The notes under the pieces were generated by a model. It made no database searches. It had not been told where the DNA came from and was given only the letters and a program-made list of their open reading frames with translations. This document shows, in pieces, positions 43,059 through 52,312 of a stretch of DNA of 64,000 nt. The translations under genes were made by a program, and so were the position numbers. The DNA is from Brevibacillus fluminis (GTDB taxonomy: Bacteria > Bacillota > Bacilli > Brevibacillales > Brevibacillaceae), in the NCBI RefSeq assembly GCF_003710825.1, contig NZ_RHHQ01000008.1, positions 310,001 to 374,000 of the forward strand, in the 5' to 3' direction. Numbering within the stretch: position 1 is the stretch's first letter; the number at the start of each line of letters is the position of its first letter.

Positions 43059-45059
43059 CTAAATTTTCACATTTTTCAATACATGCTGTAGCTGGTAAGC
43101 CGATGATTGCAATCGTTCCGAGGATGTGCTGACTTCTTTAAAAGCCTCAAGCTGTTCCTCAGCCGCCAGAGCAACCGTACGTGCATCATCTACGGAAGCT
43201 TTGGCATACAACGATGTGTTGACGATCGCTATGTTCACCTTTTCCGAGGAAGCGGATAGCGCTTCGGAGGTTTCGTGTACGGCGCTCGTCTGTTCATGCA
43301 CCAGTTGGATGGATTGCACAATCCGTTGGAAAATTTCACCGGCCGCTTGAAAAGATGCTAACCCCCGGTTGATATCCGCATTGACTCCAGCCACAGCACT
43401 TGTCGAGGACATGGAGTGTTGCTGCATGACCTCAACGATTTGCTTGATCTGATTCGAGGAAGCGGCTGTTTGTTCGGCGAGCTTCCGGATTTGTTCTGCC
43501 ACAACAGCGAATCCCCGACCATGTTCACCTGCCCGCGCCGCTTCAATCGCCGCATTCAATGCCAACAGGTTTGTTTGGGAAGCGATTTCTGTGATGAAAC
43601 GGATGATCGTTTCGATCTCCCGTGAACTTTCGCCCACACTATGGACGAGCCTATCCAGATTTCGGAAAGACTGGTGAACCGTCCGCATTTGTGCAACCGC
43701 GGTCTCGACGATCTCTCTGCCTTGGATAGCCTCCTGGGATGTGGTGAAGGTTGACTCGGCAACATGTGTGGATGATTGCGTGATGCGCCCGATCCCTGCA
43801 TTCATTTCTCCAATCATCGCGTTCGCATGTGTCGCTTCCCCAATCACTTTTTCCGCGCTACCTGCGATTCCCTGGATCGCACGCACAATCTGTTGGTTCG
43901 AATGGGAGGATTGTTCGGCTGTTGAAGCGAGCTCCTCTGCGGACGCCACCAATTGCAGCGCATTGTCTGTCGCCGTTTCATTGATCTCCTTCATCAGGCT
44001 TCGCATATTCCGCAGCATGATAGCCAATGAAGCGAACAACGTGCCCAACTCATCCTTCCGGTTTGCTTGACGTGGGTCAAGCTGCGCCCTCATTTCTCCA
44101 TTTGCTACATCATTGATGATTCCAGCAAGCTGGCGAATCGGGGAAAGCATCCGTTTGCGAATGATTGTTAAGAGCAGCAAAAGGGAGAATAGGATGATAG
44201 AGCAGGAGATAAGGGCTGCTTTTTTCATTTCTTGCTTGATCTGTGTGATGGCGGCTAACGATTGGGAGACTCCTTTCACACCGATGATGTTCCCTGCTAG
44301 ATCATGGACCGGGGTATACATCTCTACGCTTTCCAAGCCGTCTCGCTCAGAAAAATTCAACAGTTGGTACTCTTTTGTCGACAGGGCTTGCGATAGAGAG
44401 GCGGTTAATTGCTTCGGTGTGACCGTTGCATCCGTTGTTAAAAAAGATTGAGCGGCTGTCAGAAGAGAAATATCTGCTTGCAATGTGCCTTTCATTTCTG
44501 CTAGCATCGCTTGGTCCACGTTTCGCCCATAGATCAGCCATCCGGTGGATTGCGCTGTTCCCGCTTCATCTGAAATCGGGGACGCCGCGAGTATAGCAGT
44601 TCCGTTTTGCACAGGAATGATGCCAGAAAACTTGGCGTTCTCTCTTATCCGGTCGCCAACGATTGCCGGTACTTTTTCAGAAAATCCCGCAATCTCATCA
44701 GTTTTCGACAAAATGTTCCCTTCCCGGTCACAAGTAAAAACAAAGTCAATATTCGAGCTGCTGTCTTTGGCGATGTTGATGTTTTCTTCGATCCAGAAGG
44801 CATTTTTTTGTGCTACCGCATTGCGAAAGTCATTCCAACGGGCGTTCATCTCTACCGATGTCAACAGCTCCTTTCCCTCGTTCTCCATCAATCGGGCAAC
44901 TGAGCTGCTCATGTTGATAATCTGCTCACCCCCGACCTCAGCCATGTCTTGTTTCACCGTTTGAAACAGGTAAAAACCAATGCCTGCTATGGGCAGGATC
45001 AGCAAAAACAAAAACATAGTGGCAATCTGAACATTCAGCGATCGCTTTTTTCCAAACAT
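43059..45059 (-). CDS. Transmembrane methyl-accepting chemotaxis protein
   Basis: Chemoreceptor of 666 residues. An N-terminal membrane helix ([20 protein letters not shown]) is followed by an extracytoplasmic double-cache-type sensor (about 35-280), a second helix ([19 protein letters not shown]), a HAMP domain ([20 protein letters not shown]) and a signalling domain whose tip is [26 protein letters not shown] lies before the ATG. It lies between YtcJ-4, whose terminator separates it, and the EBP2 operon, so it probably senses a compound related to these pathways. Confidence 0.94.
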   Translation of the reverse strand: MFGKKRSLNVQIATMFLFLLILPIAGIGFYLFQTVKQDMAEVGGEQIINMSSSVARLMENEGKELLTSVEMNARWNDFRNAVAQKNAFWIEENINIAKDSSSNIDFVFTCDREGNILSKTDEIAGFSEKVPAIVGDRIRENAKFSGIIPVQNGTAILAASPISDEAGTAQSTGWLIYGRNVDQAMLAEMKGTLQADISLLTAAQSFLTTDATVTPKQLTASLSQALSTKEYQLLNFSERDGLESVEMYTPVHDLAGNIIGVKGVSQSLAAITQIKQEMKKAALISCSIILFSLLLLLTIIRKRMLSPIRQLAGIINDVANGEMRAQLDPRQANRKDELGTLFASLAIMLRNMRSLMKEINETATDNALQLVASAEELASTAEQSSHSNQQIVRAIQGIAGSAEKVIGEATHANAMIGEMNAGIGRITQSSTHVAESTFTTSQEAIQGREIVETAVAQMRTVHQSFRNLDRLVHSVGESSREIETIIRFITEIASQTNLLALNAAIEAARAGEHGRGFAVVAEQIRKLAEQTAASSNQIKQIVEVMQQHSMSSTSAVAGVNADINRGLASFQAAGEIFQRIVQSIQLVHEQTSAVHETSEALSASSEKVNIAIVNTSLYAKASVDDARTVALAAEEQLEAFKEVSTSSERLQSSAYQLQHVLKNVKI

Positions 45060-45090
45060 TTTGAACCTCCCAAACGGTAAGCGGTATCTG

Positions 45091-45128
45091 AAAACGTCCT
45101 CTACTTTTATGCATTCCAGTAGAGGACG
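45091..45128 (-). terminator. Terminator of YtcJ-4
   Basis: Arms CGTCCTCTAC (45095-45104) and GTAGAGGACG (45119-45128) pair over 10 bases and are followed on the minus strand by TTTTC. Confidence 0.75.
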
Positions 45129-45134
45129 GTCTTA

Positions 45135-46742
45135 TTACGGTTTCAACTGATGAACGATATCGCCATTGATCATGGTCAATTCCACGTGAAGTTGATCGAT
45201 TTTCTCAGAGGATATTTGCAGGATGCTATCGGAAAGCACGACCAAGTCTGCCAATTTTCCTACCTCGATACTTCCTTTTTTCGTTTCTTCAAAGCTTGCA
45301 TAGGCTCCGTTCCAGGTGTATGCCCGGATGGCTTCCAGCACGGTAACTCTTTGGTTCCCACCGATTACAGTGCCTTGTTTGCTTTGGCGATTCATCGCCA
45401 TATGGATACCAAAGAGCGGATCGTAATGGGTGACTGGGCAATCGGAACCGGCTGCCGCGATGATTCCGCTATCAAAGAAGTCCCGCAGCGGATACATGTG
45501 GTTCACACGCTCCCCGTAGTTCTTGACATACCCCTCGCCATATTCATAGAAAAACGACGGATTGGGAATGGGGATGACGCCAAGCTGTTTCATCCTCTCC
45601 AGCAAATCCGGTTCTGTGATCCCAGCGTGCTCGATCCGTGGACGCGCATCTTCGCGTGGATACTGTTTCTGTGCCTCCTCAATACAATTCAGCATCATTT
45701 CGATCGCACGGTCTCCTTGGGCGTGTACGGTGATCTGGAACCCTTTTTTATGCGCTTCTGTCAAAAGCCGATTCAGCTCCTCTTGTGAATAGTAGAGAAT
45801 CCCGAAGTCTTCCGGATTGCTGGTATACGGCTTGCGCGTGGCAATGGTAGGGCCGCTGCTGCTTCCATCCGTGAACAGCTTGGCCGGCCCGATTTTGAAC
45901 CGCTCGTCCCCTACCCCGGTTGTGATCCCCGCGGCGATCATCGTATTGACAAACGCCTCCGGGCTGTCCATCGTGCACACCATTGCGTAGATTCGGTTCT
46001 TAATGATGCCGGTGCGCACAGCCTGCTGCATCAGACGGAACTCATTCGCATCCGAGGAGCCTGCGTCATGAACGCTGGTGATGCCAGCCGCCACAAAATC
46101 AGCGGAAGCGCGGGATAATGCTCGCAGGATCTCTTCATCGGAAAAAGCAACTTCCTTGCTTTTTTGAAAATGGGCGCTTTCCAACAAACGTCCCGTCAGT
46201 TCTCCCTGTCCATCCCTCTCAATGATGCCGCCTTTTGGATTGGGGGTATTCCGATCGATAGAAAACTGCTCCAACGCCTTGGAGTTCACGACGGAAATAT
46301 GGTTACAAGCTCGGACGATAATGATGGGGTGTTCCGTGGATACCTGATCGAGCTCCTCACGTGTGGGATAACGATGCTCCACGATTTTCGTCTCATCGAA
46401 TCCCCATGCCCTGACCCACTTACCATTTGCCAGAACGGCTGCTTGCGCGCGCAGATCGTTCAAAATATCTTGTATCGACTGAATATGTGGAGCCTTGCAA
46501 CTTACCCCCAGCTTGTCGATTCCGTATGCAACGATATGCAAGTGGGAGTCGATGAATCCGGGGAGCAGGCTTTTCCCATCAAGATCGACCACTTTGGTAT
46601 GTGGCCCGACCATTTGCTTGATTTCCGCGGAGGTTCCGACGGCCGCGATTTTGCCATCCTTTACAGCAACCGCTTCTGCAATCCGATTCTGTTGATCTAC
46701 CGTTACTACCTCGCCATGCAAAAACACAACATCCGGGTTCAT
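45135..46742 (-). CDS. YtcJ-type amidohydrolase 4
   Basis: Fourth YtcJ-like amidohydrolase, 535 residues, more distant from copies 1-3 (PGFIDSHLH instead of PGFHDFHLH). His67 and His69 are the metal ligands; ARPRIEHAGI and AGSDCPVTHYDPLFG follow. The start at 46742 is fixed by AGGAGG 9 bases upstream; the open frame reaches 46838 without support. It has its own -24/-12 promoter and terminator. The gene upstream is the AcoR-like activator, the likely controller. Cytoplasmic; substrate unknown. Confidence 0.9.
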   Translation of the reverse strand: MNPDVVFLHGEVVTVDQQNRIAEAVAVKDGKIAAVGTSAEIKQMVGPHTKVVDLDGKSLLPGFIDSHLHIVAYGIDKLGVSCKAPHIQSIQDILNDLRAQAAVLANGKWVRAWGFDETKIVEHRYPTREELDQVSTEHPIIIVRACNHISVVNSKALEQFSIDRNTPNPKGGIIERDGQGELTGRLLESAHFQKSKEVAFSDEEILRALSRASADFVAAGITSVHDAGSSDANEFRLMQQAVRTGIIKNRIYAMVCTMDSPEAFVNTMIAAGITTGVGDERFKIGPAKLFTDGSSSGPTIATRKPYTSNPEDFGILYYSQEELNRLLTEAHKKGFQITVHAQGDRAIEMMLNCIEEAQKQYPREDARPRIEHAGITEPDLLERMKQLGVIPIPNPSFFYEYGEGYVKNYGERVNHMYPLRDFFDSGIIAAAGSDCPVTHYDPLFGIHMAMNRQSKQGTVIGGNQRVTVLEAIRAYTWNGAYASFEETKKGSIEVGKLADLVVLSDSILQISSEKIDQLHVELTMINGDIVHQLKP

Positions 46743-46785
46743 CTGCCAAAACCTCCTGTATGTATCATTCTTTTCCAAAGAAAAA

Positions 46786-46801
46786 TGCAATCTCCATGCC
46801 A
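46786..46801 (-). promoter_or_regulatory. Sigma-54 (-24/-12) promoter of YtcJ-4
   Basis: The minus strand reads TGGCAT-N5-TTGCA with correct spacing. Start near 46774, about 32 bases before the YtcJ-4 ATG. It lies just after the EBP3 terminator. Confidence 0.77.
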
Positions 46802-46822
46802 GAGGAAGGATGCTACCAACAC

Positions 46823-46849
46823 AAAAAAGCAGACCCATTACGGCCTGCT
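46823..46849 (-). terminator. Probable terminator of EBP3
   Basis: Arms AGCAG (46828-46832) and CTGCT (46845-46849) with partial inner pairing, followed by six T on the minus strand. Weak stem but good T run. Confidence 0.55.
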
Positions 46850-46883
46850 CGATCTAACCCGATTTGTCCAATCAACCAAACTC

Positions 46884-48836
46884 TCATATACCGATCTTAT
46901 ACTGTTTCATTTTTCGATAAATGGTTACCCGCGATACATCTAAAATCGCGGCGGCTTTGGCTACATTCCCATTCGTCTGCGCAAGCACCTCGAGCAGAAC
47001 CTCCTTGTGGCACTTCCGATTCGTCACATAGGTCCACTGCTCAGGCTCACTCACGGTCTTTTGACGAATTTCTTCCGGTAAATCCTCGGGTTGTATCACC
47101 CCATCCGAGCATTGAAAAACGGCCTGTTCCATCACATTTTTCAACTGACGGACGTTTCCTGGCCATGACCAAGATCGTAAAACGTCCCATCCCTCGGTTG
47201 AAATGGCAGGAATGGAACCACTCACGGCATTTGCTCGCAAAAAGTGCTGGACCAGCAACGGTAGGTCATTTTTTCTCATACGCAAGGAAGGAATGGACAA
47301 GTTGATGATTTGCAGCCGGTAGTAGAGGTCCTCCCGAAAGTTTCCCTTGCTGACCTCTTTCCGTAAGTCTTTGTGTGTTGCGGCAATGACACGGACATTG
47401 ACCGGCACAGGCTGGGCTGCGCCGATGGGCAACACCATCTTCTCTTCTAAAACGCGAAGCAGGTATACCTGCGCGTCCAAGGGCATTTCTCCGATTTCAT
47501 CCAAAAAGATCGTCCCTTTGTCAGCAAGCAGAAACTTTCCCTTTTTTCCCTGTGGCTTGGCCCCTGTAAACGCTCCGCCTTCATAGCCAAACAATTCACT
47601 GGCCAGCAGCTCTTTGGGAATCGCTCCGCAGTTGATCGCGACGAATGGCTCGTTTTTGCGATTCCCATGAGCATGGATCGATTGGGCAAACATTTCTTTT
47701 CCCGTTCCCGTTTCTCCCGTGATCATGACCGATTTCTCCGAGAACGCGGCTTTTTTTGCCAGCGCGATGGTTTTTTCCATACCAGGGTCGGCCGTGATGA
47801 TATGGTCGAATTGATAGCGCGTCTTCGGCACGATTTGCTTTTTGGAGTTTCCCTTTGCCGCGACCTTCCGGAATGCAGCGATTCCTCCAGATGCCCGTCC
47901 CACGGTACTATACGGAAGAAAACTAACCTTCCATTCGTTACCATCCAGTGCGCGAAACGCAGCCTCGTTTGGGGCATGCCGGTTGGTCATCGCTTGCTGT
48001 GCAAGAACAGTGAGCTCTGTTCCCAGCAACGCCGAAATGGATTGGCCTTTGGCGATTCCAAAACACGCTTGGGCATATTCGGTGGCAACTGTCACGATCC
48101 CGTTCCGGTCATAAATGATAAACGGCTCGCCAGTAGCGTTGAAAACCGCTTGCATCGCTTGCATATTTGCCTCTATCATGCGACGGCCGATTGCTCTTTC
48201 CATTTTCATGACCTGCTCAATCAATGCGAACATTTCGGTTATCCCGATCTTGTTCTTGTCCATCGGAAAGCTAAGGACGCCGATGACATGAGCAGTCAGC
48301 GGGTCAAGAATCGGAACGGCCGAACACAACAGGTTGTGCAGCGCCTGGCAGTAATGCTCCTCGGCGAGGATTTGGACAGGCTTCTTTTCGATCAAAGCGG
48401 TGCCGACCGAATTGGTACCGATTGTTTCTTCATTCCAGGAGACGCCCACCAGAAACCCTTTTTTCTCCAACTGCGAATGATGGTATCCTTGCGAAAGGTT
48501 ATGGATGATGGTACCGTCGCAATCAGCCAGCCCCAGTACGGTCGGGTCTCGAAAAAAACGGGTAAATTCATCGACATAGCCTTTCACGATGTCTGTCCAC
48601 CCTTCTTCCATCAGACAACGTTCCTGCAATTCTATCTCTGATACGGGCTGTGGCACGGATGCTTTCAGTGGATTCAGGTTGTGAAGCTTACATCGCTCCC
48701 ATGAGCTCGAAATGACCGAACGCTGTGCTTGGGGCATTGCTCCGCTTGCGTGGAAGTTTTGCCAGTCAGACAAGACCTTTTTTTGTAAACTGCGATAGTC
48801 GTTCTCTGATTGAAAAACGATGAGATTGTCAAACAT
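46884..48836 (-). CDS. AcoR-like sigma-54-dependent activator (EBP3)
   Basis: Enhancer-binding protein of 650 residues in the AcoR/DhaR layout: a GAF sensor (about 60-200), a PAS domain (about 215-300, NATGEPFIIYDRNGIVTVAT), the AAA+ domain (about 340-570) with GETGTGKE, GAFTGA, FLDEIGEMP and FREDLYYRL, and a Fis-type helix-turn-helix (NVAKAAAILDVSRVTIYRKM). GGGGGAA lies before the ATG. Downstream is YtcJ-4 with a sigma-54 promoter. Six TGTAAC motifs lie 64-130 bp upstream of its start. AcoR-type proteins respond to small alcohols, ketones or amines; the signal here is unknown. Confidence 0.93.
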   Translation of the reverse strand: MFDNLIVFQSENDYRSLQKKVLSDWQNFHASGAMPQAQRSVISSSWERCKLHNLNPLKASVPQPVSEIELQERCLMEEGWTDIVKGYVDEFTRFFRDPTVLGLADCDGTIIHNLSQGYHHSQLEKKGFLVGVSWNEETIGTNSVGTALIEKKPVQILAEEHYCQALHNLLCSAVPILDPLTAHVIGVLSFPMDKNKIGITEMFALIEQVMKMERAIGRRMIEANMQAMQAVFNATGEPFIIYDRNGIVTVATEYAQACFGIAKGQSISALLGTELTVLAQQAMTNRHAPNEAAFRALDGNEWKVSFLPYSTVGRASGGIAAFRKVAAKGNSKKQIVPKTRYQFDHIITADPGMEKTIALAKKAAFSEKSVMITGETGTGKEMFAQSIHAHGNRKNEPFVAINCGAIPKELLASELFGYEGGAFTGAKPQGKKGKFLLADKGTIFLDEIGEMPLDAQVYLLRVLEEKMVLPIGAAQPVPVNVRVIAATHKDLRKEVSKGNFREDLYYRLQIINLSIPSLRMRKNDLPLLVQHFLRANAVSGSIPAISTEGWDVLRSWSWPGNVRQLKNVMEQAVFQCSDGVIQPEDLPEEIRQKTVSEPEQWTYVTNRKCHKEVLLEVLAQTNGNVAKAAAILDVSRVTIYRKMKQYKIGI

Positions 48837-48899
48837 GCAATTCCCCCATCACACGTAGAATATTCAGTCTTTTCTTTATTGTACGACAGGCAGATCACT

Positions 48900-48966
48900 T
48901 GTAACATTCGTTTCTTTTGTAACATCTGTAACGTATGCAACTTTTGTAACGTGTAACATTTGTAAC
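48900..48966 (+). repeat. Array of six TGTAAC repeats
   Basis: TGTAAC starts at 48900, 48918, 48927, 48945, 48952 and 48961, so the steps are 18, 9, 18, 7 and 9 bases. The array lies upstream of EBP3 and downstream of the cupin gene. On the minus strand (GTTACA) it reaches towards the -35 region of a possible EBP3 promoter (TACAAT -10). Confidence 0.7.
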
Positions 48967-49030
48967 AATCTTGATAGAAAGAAACTTCCCGCCCACAAAG
49001 AGACGAGAAGTTTGATCGTTTGCTGCACAG

Positions 49031-49324
49031 TTACATGTTATTTAGTTTTGCAATAATCTCATGGTTCATTTTGAAATTCTTTTTCAAAAATTGAGGAAGA
49101 TCCCACTCGCAGACGAGGTCTTTCGCCAAGGATACGACCCAGTCCTTCGTAATATGGTGCGTTACGCCATCAACTGTAATGAACACTTCACCGTCTGTCA
49201 CATAGAAGACTTCCTGCTCTTCTACGTGCCACGTTCCTTTGTTCGGTTCGCCTACCCACGGTTCCCACGTGTCCACTTCCAAACGTTGTGCTTCTTCCGC
49301 CGACAATTTTTTTGCAAAAAACAT
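49031..49324 (-). CDS. Small cupin-domain protein
   Basis: Single-domain cupin of 97 residues. The EPWVGEPNKGTWHVEEQEVFYVTDGEVFITVDG region (in parts: WHVEEQEVFYVTDGEV) is the first cupin motif, with His and two Glu as possible metal ligands, and VSLAKDLVCEWDLPQFLKKN gives the second, less typical part. The start is uncertain: ATG at 49324 or GTG at 49339, neither with a strong binding site. Last gene of the DAO-dehydrogenase-MATE-cupin operon. Could be a small isomerase or binding protein. Confidence 0.8.
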   Translation of the reverse strand: MFFAKKLSAEEAQRLEVDTWEPWVGEPNKGTWHVEEQEVFYVTDGEVFITVDGVTHHITKDWVVSLAKDLVCEWDLPQFLKKNFKMNHEIIAKLNNM

Positions 49325-49378
49325 ATCTGATCCACTCACTTTCGAATTTGATTGTTTTGAAATAGAAGAAAAATGCTC

Positions 49379-50782
49379 TTATGCGAATTTTCTTTCTCGT
49401 AAACGCTTAAATTCTTTTCGAATAAAATAAATGGCAATGAGAACGCCTGGGACCTCCGCTGCCGGACCCGAATACCAGATTCCTTCCACTCCCCAAATCT
49501 GAGGGAAAATGAACATGAACGGGAATGAGAACAACACCATTTTGCTGACGTTAATAAACGTAGCCGTCCAGTTTTTCTCCTGGGACTCAAAATAACCGGA
49601 GATCAGCAAGCTGACTGCATTCAGCGTAAACAAACAGTTGAATACGATTGTGGTCCAAATGCCCAGCTGCTGCAATTCAGGATTGCCGCTGGAGAAAAAC
49701 GACACAATTGGATCTGCGAAGATGATCAGGATGGCAGTCGCAATTACAAAGAACGAGATGGTGAAGATGAGTCCCATCTTAATGGCCTGTTTGACCCGAT
49801 CGTAATTGCCCGCACCGTAATTGTAGCTAATGATCGGTTGAAGCCCTGTCATTCCACCAAGCGCTGTCAGTGCGAGCAGGTTCGTAATGTATCCGTTTTG
49901 GATCGTGAACGCTGCAACGTGCAGCCCGCCACCATAGCTTTGCAGCAGGTTGTTGAAAAAAATGATCGCAAAAAACATCATGAACTGGCTCGAGAAGGAC
50001 GCAAACCCTGTCCACGCCACTTCTCCGATCGTTTTCATCCGAATCTTAATATCTCTCAATTTGGGCTTCAGCCTTGTTTTGCCGAACCAGAAATAAAAGA
50101 TCAGCAATGCAGGGATTGATTGCGAAATCGTATTTGCCCATGAAGACCCCATCATCCCCATGTCGTATTTCGTTACCATGACCCATTCGATGACTCCGGC
50201 AACGGCTGCCGCGACTAACCAGCTGTTCATAGACAATACCGGTTTTTCATCGATATTGGTCAAAATGCTTAAAACGACGGCCAAGATCGTGATTGGCAGC
50301 GAAATCCACAAAAGGCGGCTGTACTCCACCGCGTAGGGAAGAGCTTCTTCACTTGCTCCGAATAAGATCATCAAATCTTTTTCGTAGAGCAATCCAAGGA
50401 CAGCGAGTAAAACCGAGAAGATCAGCGTGAACCATAAGGTTTGTCCCATAATACTTCGCGCTTCTTCAATTTTTCCTTTTCCAAGCCGGAGAGAAATGAC
50501 CGCTCCGGCTCCCACGCCAAACAAAACGCCCAGCATACGAGTGATAACCATGATCGTAAAGCCGATTCCGATCCCTTCTACTTCCAGCTCTTGAAAGCCG
50601 CTGACAAAATAACCATCGACAACCGCCACAACTCCGAGAATTGCGTTCGCCATAATTCCTGCCAAAGCAAACCGCAAATACAAGAGCGGGATGCTTTTTG
50701 TTCCCAGATCCGAATCATACGCTTGCTTCTTCGCTTCCACTTGTTCTGTTCTCGAAGGCGGATGGTTATTTGCTATCCCCAT
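49379..50782 (-). CDS. MATE family efflux transporter
   Basis: Multidrug/toxin exporter of 467 residues with 12 hydrophobic segments. GGMTGLQPIISYNYGAGNYDRVKQA (in parts: GLQPIISYNYGAGNYDRV) is the MATE signature, and the N-terminal half has VVAVVDGYFVSGF. I prefer ATG at 50782, with GGGGAG 6 bases upstream. It lies between an aldehyde dehydrogenase and a cupin gene, in an operon divergent from a MerR regulator. Export of an amine, aldehyde or toxic substrate analogue would fit the setting. Confidence 0.92.
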   Translation of the reverse strand: MGIANNHPPSRTEQVEAKKQAYDSDLGTKSIPLLYLRFALAGIMANAILGVVAVVDGYFVSGFQELEVEGIGIGFTIMVITRMLGVLFGVGAGAVISLRLGKGKIEEARSIMGQTLWFTLIFSVLLAVLGLLYEKDLMILFGASEEALPYAVEYSRLLWISLPITILAVVLSILTNIDEKPVLSMNSWLVAAAVAGVIEWVMVTKYDMGMMGSSWANTISQSIPALLIFYFWFGKTRLKPKLRDIKIRMKTIGEVAWTGFASFSSQFMMFFAIIFFNNLLQSYGGGLHVAAFTIQNGYITNLLALTALGGMTGLQPIISYNYGAGNYDRVKQAIKMGLIFTISFFVIATAILIIFADPIVSFFSSGNPELQQLGIWTTIVFNCLFTLNAVSLLISGYFESQEKNWTATFINVSKMVLFSFPFMFIFPQIWGVEGIWYSGPAAEVPGVLIAIYFIRKEFKRLRERKFA

Positions 50783-50826
50783 GAGCAACTCCCCTTATCA
50801 GTTGTTATGCAGCAAGGCAAATCCCT

Positions 50827-52299
50827 TTAGTTCGCATACCAGCCGACCCGATTGGCATGCTGATGAATATTGATCTGCTTGGTTTCCATGAAATGCTCTA
50901 GCCCGGCAGCCCCCAGCGCTCTGCCAATCCCGCTTTGCTTATACCCTCCCCAAGGACCTTCAAGATAGGCAAGGTGATAGCTATTGATCCACGTAATTCC
51001 CGCGCGCAGTTTGCTGATGACGCGTTTTGCCCGCTCCATATCCTCGGTAAAGACGGCACCGGCTAATCCGTAAACCGAATCATTGGCTTTTCGGATCGCA
51101 TCTTCCTCATCTGTAAATTTCTGCACGACGAGGACTGGGCCAAAAATCTCTTCTTTCACGACGCGCATGCTTGCTTCAACATCCGCAAAAATCGTCGGCG
51201 CAATAAAATACCCGCGCTCAAGTCCGTTTTCCAGTAAGCGCTTACCACCGCAAACCAACCGAGCGCCTTCCTCGATCCCGCTCTGGATGTACTGCAAAAC
51301 ATCATTCATATGAGCCTCGGTCGTGAGCGCGCCCATCTCGATGTGCTCGCTTTCCCCGTTTCCAACAACAATTTTGCTGGCGCGCTCTGCCAGTCTCTCG
51401 ACGAACTGATCGTAAATCGACTCTTGTACCAACAGGCGTGAAGCAGCAGAACAAACCTGTCCTGCATTATGGAATATACCGAACATGGCATTCTCGACGG
51501 CGATTTCAAAATCAACATCGTCAAACACGATCAGCGGCGATTTCCCGCCAAGCTCAAGCGTAATTTTTTTCATGTTGCCGGCTGCTGCCCGCATGATGCT
51601 TTGGCCTGTTTTCGTACCGCCGATGAAGGAAATCTTGTCGACATCATGGCTTTCGGCAAGCTCATTCCCTACTTTGGATCCTGGGCCCAATATCAGGTTG
51701 GCTACACCGGCAGGAAGCCCGATTTCCTCAAAGATTTCAAACAGCTTGAATACGCTTACAGGAGTGACCTCTGCAGGCTTGATCACAATCGTATTCCCTG
51801 CGGCAAGCGCGGGCGCAATTTGCCACACCGCAAGCATGAGCGGGAAGTTCCAAGGTACGATCAGCCCGCACACCCCGATCGGCTCATGGATGATCCATGT
51901 TTCCGAAGAATCAGCCCGCGTGTACGTTTCCTTTTTCATGTCTTTGATCATGTCCGCATAGTAGCGGAAGCATTGAATCGAAACCGGAATATCGATATTA
52001 GTCGTTGCGCGTATGACTTTCCCGTTATTCGCCGATTCCAAACTTGCAATTTCTGCTGCCTTTTCCTCGAGTCTATCAGCGATCCGATAGAGATAGGCCG
52101 CTCTTTCATCCGGCGAGAGATTCGACCAGATGCCGCTGTCAAACGCCTTGCGGGCCGCCTTAATCGCCAGTTTGGCATCGTCTGCCGAGCCGTCAGCAGA
52201 CGATGCGATCACCTCTCTCGTTGCTGGATTGATCACGTCTCTGCGATTACCGTTCGACGCCTCTACCCATTTCCCGTCAATGAACATGTTGATATTCAT
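50827..52299 (-). CDS. Aldehyde dehydrogenase (4-aminobutyraldehyde/betaine aldehyde type)
   Basis: NAD-dependent aldehyde dehydrogenase of 490 residues. PWNFPLMLAVWQIAPALAAG, LELGGKSPLIVFDD, GQVCSAASRLLV (catalytic Cys) and EEIFGPVLVVQKF are intact. The start at 52299 is supported by AAAGGAGAGG; the upstream extension to 52431 lies inside the oxidase gene. It is 13 bp after the DAO-family oxidase, the PuuB-PuuC-like pairing seen in polyamine breakdown. It is a paralogue of the enzyme at 39703. Confidence 0.93.
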   Translation of the reverse strand: MNINMFIDGKWVEASNGNRRDVINPATREVIASSADGSADDAKLAIKAARKAFDSGIWSNLSPDERAAYLYRIADRLEEKAAEIASLESANNGKVIRATTNIDIPVSIQCFRYYADMIKDMKKETYTRADSSETWIIHEPIGVCGLIVPWNFPLMLAVWQIAPALAAGNTIVIKPAEVTPVSVFKLFEIFEEIGLPAGVANLILGPGSKVGNELAESHDVDKISFIGGTKTGQSIMRAAAGNMKKITLELGGKSPLIVFDDVDFEIAVENAMFGIFHNAGQVCSAASRLLVQESIYDQFVERLAERASKIVVGNGESEHIEMGALTTEAHMNDVLQYIQSGIEEGARLVCGGKRLLENGLERGYFIAPTIFADVEASMRVVKEEIFGPVLVVQKFTDEEDAIRKANDSVYGLAGAVFTEDMERAKRVISKLRAGITWINSYHLAYLEGPWGGYKQSGIGRALGAAGLEHFMETKQINIHQHANRVGWYAN

Positions 52300-52312
52300 G
52301 AAAACCTCTCCT

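Noticed and set aside
48900..48966. TGTAAC array as a CRISPR or satellite
   Set aside because: The repeat unit is only 6 bases, with no equal spacers of CRISPR size and no cas genes in the window. A regulator-binding array is more likely.
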